DNA from: Saccharothrix obliqua
Lineage (GTDB): Bacteria; Actinomycetota; Actinomycetes; Mycobacteriales; Pseudonocardiaceae
Length of the DNA: 52,155 nt
Direction: 5' to 3'
NCBI RefSeq assembly: GCF_019375475.1
Contig: NZ_JAHXGQ010000020.1
Coordinates: 1-52,155, forward strand
Shown here: positions 29,979 through 37,367 of the stretch, piece by piece
How the letters are laid out: each line of letters opens with the position of its first letter
How positions within the stretch are numbered: the first letter of the stretch is position 1
Position numbers and translations under genes: made by a program
Notes under the pieces: generated by a model
The model's input: the letters and a program-made list of their open reading frames with translations, nothing else
The model's database searches: none
What the model was told of the DNA's origin: nothing

Positions 29979-31176
29979 CGAGTTCCTCCCGTCCATGGTC
30001 ACGAGTACCGTCCACACCGGACTGCGGGCGACCGCGCCGCACCGGTTTCCGCGCCCAGCGGCGCATGACCGGGGTCTCGACGAAGGTGAACAGCAGCCAG
30101 CCGCCGGCCAGGTTCACCGCCAGCAGCCCGAGCAGGACCGCGGTGCCGACCGGGACGCTGAAGAAGGTGTCCGCCCCGAGCAAAGGCCGCAGGCAGTACA
30201 GGAGCACGCCCTGGCAGATGTAGAAGCCGAACGACAGGTCGCCCAGCCGCCGCATCAGCGGGCTGCCCAACCAGGACCGGCGCCCGCGCGCGTCGGCCGC
30301 GGCGACCGCGGCCACCAGCAGGCCGGCGGGCACCAGCGGCGCCACCGCGAACTGGAACTCCAGCGGCAGCGACTGGGACACCGCGTAGCCGAGCACCACC
30401 GCGACGACGGCGCCCTTCACGCCGAGCGGCAGCCGGCGACCGGTCATGACGATCCGCGCCAACACCATGCCCAGGCCGAACGTCAGCAGTTGCGTGGGCG
30501 GGAACACGAACCCGGCCCAGAACCGCGGCACCGACACCGACGACCCGAACAGCCCGGGCGCCTCGGGCAGCAACGCCGCGGCCAGGAACGGCACGGAGAC
30601 CGCGGCGACGACCACCGCCCCGGCACACAGCCACAACCGGCGCTCGGGCAACCGCCGCACGAGCACCACCAGCAGCGGGAACAACGCGTAGAACAACAGG
30701 TCGCAGCACAGCGCCCAGGACGGCTCGTTGACGCTGAAGAACACCGCGAACGACGGGAAGAAAGCCTGGACCAGCAACAGGTTCGGCAACCACGACGACA
30801 GCGGCGTGACCGCGCCGGCGTAGAGGACCATCGTCAGCACCCACATCACAACGTGGTTCGGGTAGAGCTTCAACGCACGTCGCCGCCAGAACGCGGTCGG
30901 CCGCTCACCGGGCCGCGCCGACCACGTGATCACGAAGCCGGTCAGCACGAAGAAGAAGACCACCGCGGTGTACCCGACCGGCATGAGCACCCATGCCAAC
31001 GCCCGGTTCAGCTCCGGGTCCGCGTAAGGCGTCAGCGGCCCGTGGGGCGGGATCGGTGACGCGGATACCATCACGTGGTTGAGGAAGACGATGACCGCGG
31101 CGACGAAACGCAGCCCCGCCAACGAAGGCAGCACGGGCAGCTTCCCGGTCGCGTCCCGGGCCGGGGTCGTGGTCAC
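29968..31176 (-). CDS. membrane O-acyltransferase, acyltransferase-3 family
   Basis: A 402-aa integral membrane enzyme of the acyltransferase-3 (OafA/MdmB) family that moves acyl groups from acyl-CoA to hydroxyls. 'LPSLAGLRFVAAVIVFLNHV' bears the typical N-terminal R and H; about ten transmembrane helices follow, with 'FFFVLTGFVITWS' and 'LGDLSFGFYICQGVLL' as family landmarks. Two GTG codons in tandem (31179, 31176) can start it; 31176 gives a GTGA overlap with the SDR stop. In macrolide clusters such proteins acylate sugars or aglycones; sugar or polyketide modification is likely here too. Confidence 0.88.
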   Translation of the reverse strand: MTTTPARDATGKLPVLPSLAGLRFVAAVIVFLNHVMVSASPIPPHGPLTPYADPELNRALAWVLMPVGYTAVVFFFVLTGFVITWSARPGERPTAFWRRRALKLYPNHVVMWVLTMVLYAGAVTPLSSWLPNLLLVQAFFPSFAVFFSVNEPSWALCCDLLFYALFPLLVVLVRRLPERRLWLCAGAVVVAAVSVPFLAAALLPEAPGLFGSSVSVPRFWAGFVFPPTQLLTFGLGMVLARIVMTGRRLPLGVKGAVVAVVLGYAVSQSLPLEFQFAVAPLVPAGLLVAAVAAADARGRRSWLGSPLMRRLGDLSFGFYICQGVLLYCLRPLLGADTFFSVPVGTAVLLGLLAVNLAGGWLLFTFVETPVMRRWARKPVRRGRPQSGVDGTRDHGREELGAP

Positions 31177-31925
31177 CACGACAGCACCTGCCCGGTGGCC
31201 GTGCCGTTCTCGCCGAAGAAGGCGGCGGTCGGTCCGTCCTCGCCGAGCGTGGCGAGCAGCACCGGCACGCGGGCGCCCTGCTCGGGGGTGAGCGTGCCGC
31301 GGTGGCCGTTGGCGTCGGTGGCGACGAAGCCCGGGGAGACGGCGTTGACCAGGATGCCGGTGCAGCGCAGTTCGTTGGCGTAGGTGACGGTCACGGCGTT
31401 GAGCGCGGCCTTGGAGGTGTTGTAGGCCAACATCACCGGGAAGTTCCCGGGCGGGAAGACACCGGTCGGGTCGGCGTTCGCGGCGGCGTGCGCCAGCGAG
31501 CCGAGCACGCTGCTGACGTTCACGATCCGGCCGGCGGGTGATCGGCGCAGCAGGGGCAGCACCGCGTTGGTCACCGTGATCACCCCCAACACGTTGGTCT
31601 CGTGCACGAAGCGCACGTCGGCGGCGGAGGTCTCGCTCGGCGGTGTCGGCGGGCCGCCCACGCCCGCGTTGTTCACCAGCACGTCCAACCGGTCCGACTC
31701 GCGCTCGATCCGGCGCGCCACCCGCTCGACCGACCCGGCGTCGGTCACGTCCAGGCGCACGAACCGCACGTCACCCGCCGCGGCGAGTTCGCGCTCCGCC
31801 GCCCGACCACGGGCCTCGTCCCGCGCACCCAGGTAGACCCGCATCCCGAGCCGCGCCAGGCGTTGCACAACCGCCCGCCCGATGCCCTTGTTCGCTCCGG
31901 TGACCAGAGCGACGCGCCCACTCAC
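31173..31925 (-). CDS. SDR oxidoreductase (active-site complete)
   Basis: A 250-aa carbonyl-reductase-like SDR from GTG 31925: 'VALVTGANKGIGRAVVQRL' cofactor loop, 'NNAGVGG', catalytic Ser in 'RIVNVSSVLG', and Tyr/Lys in 'AYNTSKAALNAV'. It opens the four-gene coupled operon (SDR, acyltransferase, flavin reductase, ABM). The same frame is open further, to an ATG at 32174 with GGAG 4 nt upstream, which would give 333 aa with a Gly/Val/Arg-rich N-terminal stretch that is itself a repeat of the gene's start (see the repeat at 31921-32100). GGGGG lies about 7 nt before GTG 31925. Which start is used is undecided; I prefer the one giving normal SDR length. Confidence 0.85.
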   Translation of the reverse strand: MSGRVALVTGANKGIGRAVVQRLARLGMRVYLGARDEARGRAAERELAAAGDVRFVRLDVTDAGSVERVARRIERESDRLDVLVNNAGVGGPPTPPSETSAADVRFVHETNVLGVITVTNAVLPLLRRSPAGRIVNVSSVLGSLAHAAANADPTGVFPPGNFPVMLAYNTSKAALNAVTVTYANELRCTGILVNAVSPGFVATDANGHRGTLTPEQGARVPVLLATLGEDGPTAAFFGENGTATGQVLSW

Positions 31926-32100
31926 ATCGATGCCCCCGGCCACCGCACGTCCGCGAGGCCGCCCCGCGACCACAGACCCACCCGCTCCGGCGACCGCGCC
32001 AACATGTCCGCTCACACCGACGCCCTCGGCCACCACACGTCCGCGCCCCCACCCCGCGCCGACAGACCCACCCGCTCCAGCGACCAGGCCGACGCCTCCC
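31921..32100. repeat. 90-bp tandem repeat at the 5' end of the SDR gene
   Basis: Two adjacent 90-bp units: bases 31921-31955 match 32011-32045, and 31971-32000 match 32061-32090, with a constant offset of 90 bp, which is exactly 30 codons. In the reading frame the unit repeats an SDR-start-like peptide (VSGRVALVTG versus VSGHVGAVAG). A third, weaker copy may extend to about 32150. Duplicated start regions can carry duplicate start codons. Confidence 0.8.
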
Positions 32101-32428
32101 GCGACCGCGCGACCGCGCCCCCGCCCGCCGACGACGTGCCCGTCCACTCCGGTGCCGACAACCGTGGTTTCCATGATTCTCCGAACCGCTCCGAGGTGTG
32201 CGCCGAACCGGGCGCAAAACTCAGCCTATTTGCCCCGCCGCGATCCGCCCAACCGGTCACCGACAAGACTTCGAAAGAATCCCGACAGCGGAACGCAAGG
32301 CACGTCCAGCCACAAAACCCCAGGTCAAGCCCCCATGTGACGTTCCCGTGAGGCTATTGCGAAGATCTCCACAACTACTCCAGGAGTTGTTCAAGACACT
32401 TGCCAGGAGATGTCCCGAAGAACGTACC

Positions 32429-33640
32429 GTGAACCCGGACAATCAATTCACGAACCGGTCCGCGCGATTCCGCCGGGCCGTCGACCGGGAGGTCACCCGA
32501 CGCATGAACGCCACGACGTACCAGGTCGGCCCGCTGGTCAGGGTGACGTTGCCGCACGGCGGTGACGCGTGGCTCGCCACCACCCACCGGGACGTCCGGG
32601 CCGTGCTGTCCGACCGCCGGTTCAGCCGGGCCGCGGCCGTGGGCACCGCCGCGCCGCGCGTCACGCCGGTCGACCACCAGGGCGGTTCACTGCTGGGCCT
32701 GGACCCGCCCGACCACACCAGGCTGCGCAGGCTGGCGGCGGGCGCGTTCACCGCCCGCCGGGTCGCGGCCCACCGGGCGGACGTCGAGGCCGCGGTCACG
32801 GCGCTGCTGGACGACATGGTCGCCGCCGGACCACCCGCCGACCTCGTCGCCGCACTGGCCTGGCCGCTGCCCATCGCCGTGATCTGCCGGGTGCTCGGCG
32901 TGCCCGTCGAGGACCAGGACCTGTTCCGCGGCTGGGCCGGCCGGCTGGTCGCGCTGACCGCCGACGACCCCGCCACCATCACGGGCGCACGGGGCAGTTT
33001 GGACGCCTACCTCGCCGATCTGGTCGCACAGCGGCGAATCCGCCCCGCGGACGACCTGGTGAGCGTTCTGGCGCACGCGGGTGACAGGGGCGACCGGCTC
33101 ACCGAGGAGGAGCTGATCGCGTTCATCGTCACCCTGCTGATCGCCGGTTACGAGACCACCGCCGACCACATCGGCAACTTCACCCTGGCCCTGCTGTCCG
33201 AACGGGAGCGCTGGGACGAGCTGGCCGCCGACCCGCACCTGGTGCCCGCGGCGGTGGAGGAGTTGCTGCGCCACACGCCGCTGGAGGCGGAGGTCGGCTT
33301 CTTCACCCGCGTCGCGACCGAGGACGTGGTGCTCGACGGGGGCGTGGTCCGCGCGGGCGAGGCCGTCATCCCGCGGCTCGCCGCCGCCAACCGCGACGCC
33401 GCGGTGTTCGACCACCCCGACCGGCTCGACTTCACCCGTGCCGTCAATCCGCACGTGGGCTTCGGGTACGGCGCGCACCACTGCATCGGCGCTCCGCTGG
33501 CGCGGCTGGAGCTGCGGGCCGTGTTCACGGCACTGGTCCGCCGCCTGCCCGGCCTGCGCCTGGCCGTGCCGGCCGATTCGGTGGAGCTGCTGCCCAACCG
33601 CACCATGCGCGGTCTGCGCTCGCTCCCGGTCGGGTGGTAG
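32429..33640 (+). CDS. cytochrome P450
   Basis: A 403-aa bacterial P450 monooxygenase. The I-helix oxygen-binding motif is AGYETT (near 239), the K-helix ExxR lies in 'AVEELLRHTPL', and the haem loop is 'FGYGAHHCIGAPLARLE' with Cys352. The canonical acid-alcohol pair is Glu-Thr. GTG 32429 gives the usual class I length; the open frame reaches upstream to 32198 but that part is non-P450. It should hydroxylate or epoxidise a small molecule using external ferredoxin; none is encoded here. The next gene starts 3 nt after its stop, so the two are one transcript. It is divergent from the SDR operon (about 250-500 nt). Confidence 0.94.
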   Translation: MNPDNQFTNRSARFRRAVDREVTRRMNATTYQVGPLVRVTLPHGGDAWLATTHRDVRAVLSDRRFSRAAAVGTAAPRVTPVDHQGGSLLGLDPPDHTRLRRLAAGAFTARRVAAHRADVEAAVTALLDDMVAAGPPADLVAALAWPLPIAVICRVLGVPVEDQDLFRGWAGRLVALTADDPATITGARGSLDAYLADLVAQRRIRPADDLVSVLAHAGDRGDRLTEEELIAFIVTLLIAGYETTADHIGNFTLALLSERERWDELAADPHLVPAAVEELLRHTPLEAEVGFFTRVATEDVVLDGGVVRAGEAVIPRLAAANRDAAVFDHPDRLDFTRAVNPHVGFGYGAHHCIGAPLARLELRAVFTALVRRLPGLRLAVPADSVELLPNRTMRGLRSLPVGW

Positions 33641-33643
33641 GCG

Positions 33644-34264
33644 GTGCCCGCCGTGTCGGTGCGCGTCGAGCACGGGATCGGCACCGTGTTGCTGGACCGG
33701 CCTCCGGTCAACGCCCTGGACCGGGACGCCCGGGGCCTGCTGCGCCTGGCGGCCGAGGAGATGACGCGGCGGGACGACGTGCGGGCCGTGGTGCTGCGCG
33801 GCGTCGGCCGGTTCAGCGCCGGCGCCGACATCGCCGAGATGGCCACCAGCACGCACGAGGTGATGCGCGTGCACGCGCCCGTGTTGCAGGCCGCGTTCGC
33901 CGCGGTGGCGGCGATCGGGAAGCCCGTGGTCGCGGCCATCACGGGCTTCGCCCTGGGCGGCGGCTGCGAACTCGCCCTGACCGCCGATCGTCGCGTCATC
34001 GCCGAGGACGCGACGATCGGCCTGCCCGAGGTGCGCCTGGGCATCATCCCGGGCGCGGGCGGCACGCAGCGGCTGCCACGCCTGGTCGGACCCGCGGTCG
34101 CCAAGGACCTGATCTACACCGGCCGCGTGGTGTCGGCGGCGGAGGCCCTGGCGATCGGCCTGGTAGACGAGGTCGTGCCCGCCGCCGACGTGGTCGCCGC
34201 GGCGACGGCATGGGCGGCACGCTTCGTCACCGACTCGCCTAAGCACGAGCCACCGCGTGCTTAG
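33644..34264 (+). CDS. enoyl-CoA hydratase/isomerase-family protein, C-terminally short
   Basis: A 206-aa crotonase-fold protein. Oxyanion-hole residues are in 'FSAGADIAEM' and 'FALGGGCELAL'; both Glu positions used by enoyl-CoA hydratase are present ('GGGCELAL' and 'LPEVRLGIIPGAGGTQRL'). The family is usually 255-265 aa; this one ends about 50 residues early, missing the C-terminal helices that complete the active site and trimer. The stop lies inside a 10-bp palindrome (34238-34265). It starts 3 nt after the P450 stop (GTG). It may act on a CoA- or carrier-bound acid in the same pathway, or be a decaying gene. Confidence 0.8.
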   Translation: MPAVSVRVEHGIGTVLLDRPPVNALDRDARGLLRLAAEEMTRRDDVRAVVLRGVGRFSAGADIAEMATSTHEVMRVHAPVLQAAFAAVAAIGKPVVAAITGFALGGGCELALTADRRVIAEDATIGLPEVRLGIIPGAGGTQRLPRLVGPAVAKDLIYTGRVVSAAEALAIGLVDEVVPAADVVAAATAWAARFVTDSPKHEPPRA

Positions 34265-34265
34265 G
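34238..34265. terminator. 10-bp palindrome spanning the stop of the enoyl-CoA hydratase gene
   Basis: CCTAAGCACG (34238-34247) and CGTGCTTAGG (34256-34265) are perfect inverted copies with an 8-nt loop; the TAG stop is within the right arm. No T-run follows. It may be the terminator of the P450 transcript, or a recombination scar. Confidence 0.5.
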
Positions 34266-34597
34266 GGGCGCGATGTCGTGCCGGGCCGGCCGATCGACCT
34301 GAAGCAGTCCTCAACTGTGGATGACCGCCTCGGCGGTCGACGTGATGGGCCGGGAGGTGTCCATCGGGCAACCGCTCTCCCACGAGTGGGGTCGCGGGAT
34401 GCCGACCGCCCTCCCACCGGAGCGGCGGCGCCGGGGTGGAGAGGGGAGTCCCGACCGGCCCGCGCTGGTTGCTCATCGGCTCCACCGCGGCGGGTTCGGC
34501 GCGCGGGCACCGTTCCGGCTGGTGTGGCACGGCGCCCGCGCGGTCGACCTGGCACGTCCCCTGGGCGTGCTCGCGGAACACCACGTCGAGCAGCGGA
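34265..34597. other. intergenic region between convergent genes
   Basis: About 330 bases. Several overlapping open frames cross it, none with a ribosome site or recognisable domain. A remnant of the missing hydratase C terminus was looked for in the three + frames and not seen. Confidence 0.4.
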
Positions 34598-35080
34598 TCA
34601 CTTCTCGGTATCGGACGCACGCGGCGGGCGTTCGGCGGACGCCCCGGGAGCCTTGGGCGCCGAGGTGAAGTCGCTCTTCTTCGGCGGGTTCTCCAGGTCC
34701 TCGTCCTTCTGGAGGGCGCTGTCCTCGGTCACCGTCGTGCTCGACTGCCGCATACCGGCGGACGCCGGTTCGGACACCGAGGCCGGGTCCTGGGCGTACC
34801 GGGACTGCTCGTCGGCGGTCGTCTGCGCGGTCTGGATGAACGTGCCGAGGAACCCCAGGATCGCCCGCGCCTCGGGTGACTGCTCCTGCACGACCTTCGA
34901 CCGGGCGGAGGCACCGTGGATCGCGCTGCTGAACAGGCTCCCGTGGGTGTCGTCGTAGGTGTCGTCGTCGGCGTCCTCGAAGTCGACGCCCTCACCCGGC
35001 CGCGGCTTCGTGCCGTCGCGGGTCACCGAGAAGATCGCCGCTCCCTTGTTGGCGAAGTTGAAGATGTTCTCGAACACCAT
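34598..35080 (-). CDS. acidic small protein of unknown function (toxin-like locus)
   Basis: A 160-aa cytoplasmic protein. The N-terminal about 30 residues (MVFENIFNFANKGAAIFSVT) are amphipathic, a middle acidic run (DFEDADDDTYDD) follows, then a Gln/Ala-rich helical part ('QSPEARAILGFLGTFIQTA') and a Ser/Thr/Pro-rich, probably disordered tail. No signal peptide or known domain. It is 37 nt downstream of the 350-aa pore-former-like gene on the same strand, with no hairpin between, so the two are likely co-transcribed. Roles such as chaperone, immunity or co-factor of the larger protein are possible but unproven. Confidence 0.7.
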   Translation of the reverse strand: MVFENIFNFANKGAAIFSVTRDGTKPRPGEGVDFEDADDDTYDDTHGSLFSSAIHGASARSKVVQEQSPEARAILGFLGTFIQTAQTTADEQSRYAQDPASVSEPASAGMRQSSTTVTEDSALQKDEDLENPPKKSDFTSAPKAPGASAERPPRASDTEK

Positions 35081-35117
35081 GGCTGTCCACCCCTGATCGT
35101 CGGGACCGGTCGCCCGG

Positions 35118-36170
35118 TCAGGGCGCCTTGTAGAGCGCTCGTTGGCTGTACGGCAGGTCCTCGCTGTCGAACATCGTGTGGTGCACGTCGAGGGAGGACA
35201 CGACCTCCGCCCGTCCCTTGAGGCGGAAGTCGCCGCCGTTGACCAGGTCGATGTCGCCGATGTCGCGGGCGACCACGTGCTCCAGGCCGGGGTAGGCGGC
35301 GGGTTGCGGTGGCGACAGGACGGCCACCGGCACGGCGTACCGCACCGCGATGAAACCCGAGAACGTCACCGGGATCTCGTAGGTGTACTGCTTCCGCGTC
35401 CGCCGCTGCGTGGCGATGGTCTGCACCCGCGAGTTCGGCGCGACGTCGCCGGAGATCTGCGACGTCGACGCCCAGCTGGTGGTCAGCGAACCGCCGACGG
35501 ACGCGGTGATGCCCAGCATCAGCTGCGCGTGCAGCTCCGCCGTGCCGGTGGCGCTGCCCTGGGTCGTGAAAGTCGTCCCGTGCGTCACCGTGTTCGTCGC
35601 GGCCGTCTCGCTGGCGTTGGCGTTGTCCACGCCCACCGAGTCCTTGCTGTTCTTGTTGGTCACGGTGTTCGCGTTCTTGTTCTGCATGCTGTTCTGGAGC
35701 TGCAACTGGAGCTGGTTCTGGAGCTGCAACTGCAACGACGCGCTGGCCTTCCCGCCGAACGTGAGCTGCGACTGCCCCTGGAGCGACCACGTGACCGCGT
35801 TGGACACGGTGAAGTTGACCGTGTCGGAGAACTTCAGCGGCGTCGTCTGGCTCCGGTTGACGTAGGTGCGTGACGAGAACGTGTCCGGTGGCGGCTGGTC
35901 GACGTCGCCCCGCTCCTCGACCAGCGGCTCGCCCAGGTGCAGGTAGGCGAGCCAGCCCAGTTGGGTGGCGGTGCCCTGGAAGTCGCCGAAGCTCGACTTG
36001 TTCACGGAGAAGCCGATGGGCTTGTGGCTGGTGCCGTACTGGTCCACGTAGACCAGGTCGGGGTGGTTCAGGACGGACTGCCAGGACTGCTCGATGTTGA
36101 GTTCCCGCAGATTGCGCTTGGTCAGCGGCTGTCGTTTTACCCGTTCCAGGTTGTACGTGTTCGCAGGCAT
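35118..36170 (-). CDS. aerolysin-like beta-pore-former candidate
   Basis: A 350-aa protein without a signal peptide. A folded N-terminal part (1-about 100, 'KPIGFSVNKSSFGDFQ', 'LGWLAYLHLGEPL') precedes a long Ser/Thr/Asn/Gln-rich stretch (about 115-240) with strict alternation ('SLQLQLQNQLQLQLQ') and a Gly/Ser/Thr hairpin ('TAELHAQLMLGITASVGGSL'), then a beta-rich C terminus ('YTYEIPVTFSGFIAVRYAVP'). This alternation and Ser/Thr-rich two-strand region resemble the insertion hairpin of aerolysin/ETX-MTX2-type proteins; it is pattern-based, without alignment. ATG 36170 follows GAGGG 9 nt upstream. It leads a two-gene transcript and is divergent from the lectin genes. Confidence 0.6.
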   Translation of the reverse strand: MPANTYNLERVKRQPLTKRNLRELNIEQSWQSVLNHPDLVYVDQYGTSHKPIGFSVNKSSFGDFQGTATQLGWLAYLHLGEPLVEERGDVDQPPPDTFSSRTYVNRSQTTPLKFSDTVNFTVSNAVTWSLQGQSQLTFGGKASASLQLQLQNQLQLQLQNSMQNKNANTVTNKNSKDSVGVDNANASETAATNTVTHGTTFTTQGSATGTAELHAQLMLGITASVGGSLTTSWASTSQISGDVAPNSRVQTIATQRRTRKQYTYEIPVTFSGFIAVRYAVPVAVLSPPQPAAYPGLEHVVARDIGDIDLVNGGDFRLKGRAEVVSSLDVHHTMFDSEDLPYSQRALYKAP

Positions 36171-36613
36171 TCCTCGACCCTCGCCCGATGTGGTGAAACC
36201 GTACTTGAGGAAGAAACTGAGGCGGCACGCACCCGTGATCGACGCTAGCACGGGTACGACGACGGGTACCAGCCGCGACCATGCTTCACACCGAATCGGC
36301 GGAACACACTCCCGGCGTTTGCACTTGATTGACGAAGAAAACACCTGCCTTCGCTTGTCGATCACCCGAATGACGGCTACCGGACCCGTTGTCGAGGTGT
36401 TTGCGCCGATCCTCCCGGCGTGTCGCGTGAGACCGCCGCGGCGCATTCGGCCGTTCGTCTCCGATTCCCCGCCGAACGAGTGAATTGCCTGGCCGTCGGC
36501 AGAGCCGGGTGCGGTATACCTGGTGACACCTGCTTGAGTGTCGGGTTTCGGCGGGTCCACGTCGGGCGTTCGCCGCGTTGTTCTCCACATCCGGAACAGG
36601 TGAGGTATCAGGG
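36171..36613. promoter_or_regulatory. divergent promoter region of the toxin-like locus
   Basis: About 440 bases between two divergent starts and less G+C-rich than its surroundings, as expected of a promoter region. GGTATACC (36513-36520) contains a TATACC -10-like hexamer for the + strand genes. No gene is supported in it. Confidence 0.4.
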
Positions 36614-37318
36614 ATGTACACCCAGGAACGCACGCCGCTCGCGAATCTGGTGGTCGGCGGCCCGGTGCCGGTGAACAGCCACGACAACGCCATTGTCGCG
36701 GCGCTGGTCGAGAACCGGCCGGTCATGCTCGTCCACGCTTTCAACGGCGGGTACCTCAAGCCCGTCAACCTGAAGGAGGACAGCCACGACCAGGGCCTCC
36801 AACTGGCCACCACCCTCGACCCGGACACCAAGGACCGGAACGGCCACCTCTGGCACATCACGCCCGGTGGTTTCTTCGGCCAGCGACCGCTGTACTTCCT
36901 CGAGAGCGCCGCCGGCCAGGTCACGGACAAACCGGACGCCACCGGTCGCGGTGACGACGGCACGCCGAAACCGCGGCGGCGGCGCATCACCGTCCACCAG
37001 GACGCGCCGAAAAGCCAGGCCGACGCGCTCCAGGTCGGGTTGCCGGGCAAGGTCGGCGAGAAGTGGCGCGGCAAGAACGGCGCTCCCGAGGACACCCAGC
37101 TCTGGGTGGTCACGGTGACGCCGTGGGGCGGGGTCACCTTCGTGCCGATCACCCACCCGGACGCGATTCTCGGTTTCAAGGACCACGCGGTGACGGCGAA
37201 CAGCGAGGCCCGCGTCACCTACAACTGGGGCGGGGACTTCACGGGCACGGTCATCAACACCTTCTACCCGCGCCTGCCGAACGAGTGGGGTGTCCCCTAC
37301 CACCACGTCCTCACGTAG
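36614..37318 (+). CDS. putative beta-trefoil-like protein
   Basis: A 234-aa cytoplasmic or non-classically exported protein. Two internal segments look like repeated beta-trefoil units: 'HLWHITPGGFFGQRPLYFLE' and 'QLWVVTVTPWGGVTFVP', each with a QxW-like Trp in context; a basic insert (KPRRRRITV) separates them. 'NRPVMLVHAFNGGYLKPVN' is a likely first unit. The fold assignment is tentative. ATG 36614 has GGTGAGG 9 nt upstream. The next gene, a ricin-type lectin-propeller fusion, begins 49 nt downstream, so this is the first gene of a two-gene operon and may bind a carbohydrate or partner of it. Confidence 0.6.
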   Translation: MYTQERTPLANLVVGGPVPVNSHDNAIVAALVENRPVMLVHAFNGGYLKPVNLKEDSHDQGLQLATTLDPDTKDRNGHLWHITPGGFFGQRPLYFLESAAGQVTDKPDATGRGDDGTPKPRRRRITVHQDAPKSQADALQVGLPGKVGEKWRGKNGAPEDTQLWVVTVTPWGGVTFVPITHPDAILGFKDHAVTANSEARVTYNWGGDFTGTVINTFYPRLPNEWGVPYHHVLT

Positions 37319-37367
37319 GCCGCACCGAAAACCCGCCTGAAGCCAACGGCCCGGAAGGGGCATCAGG

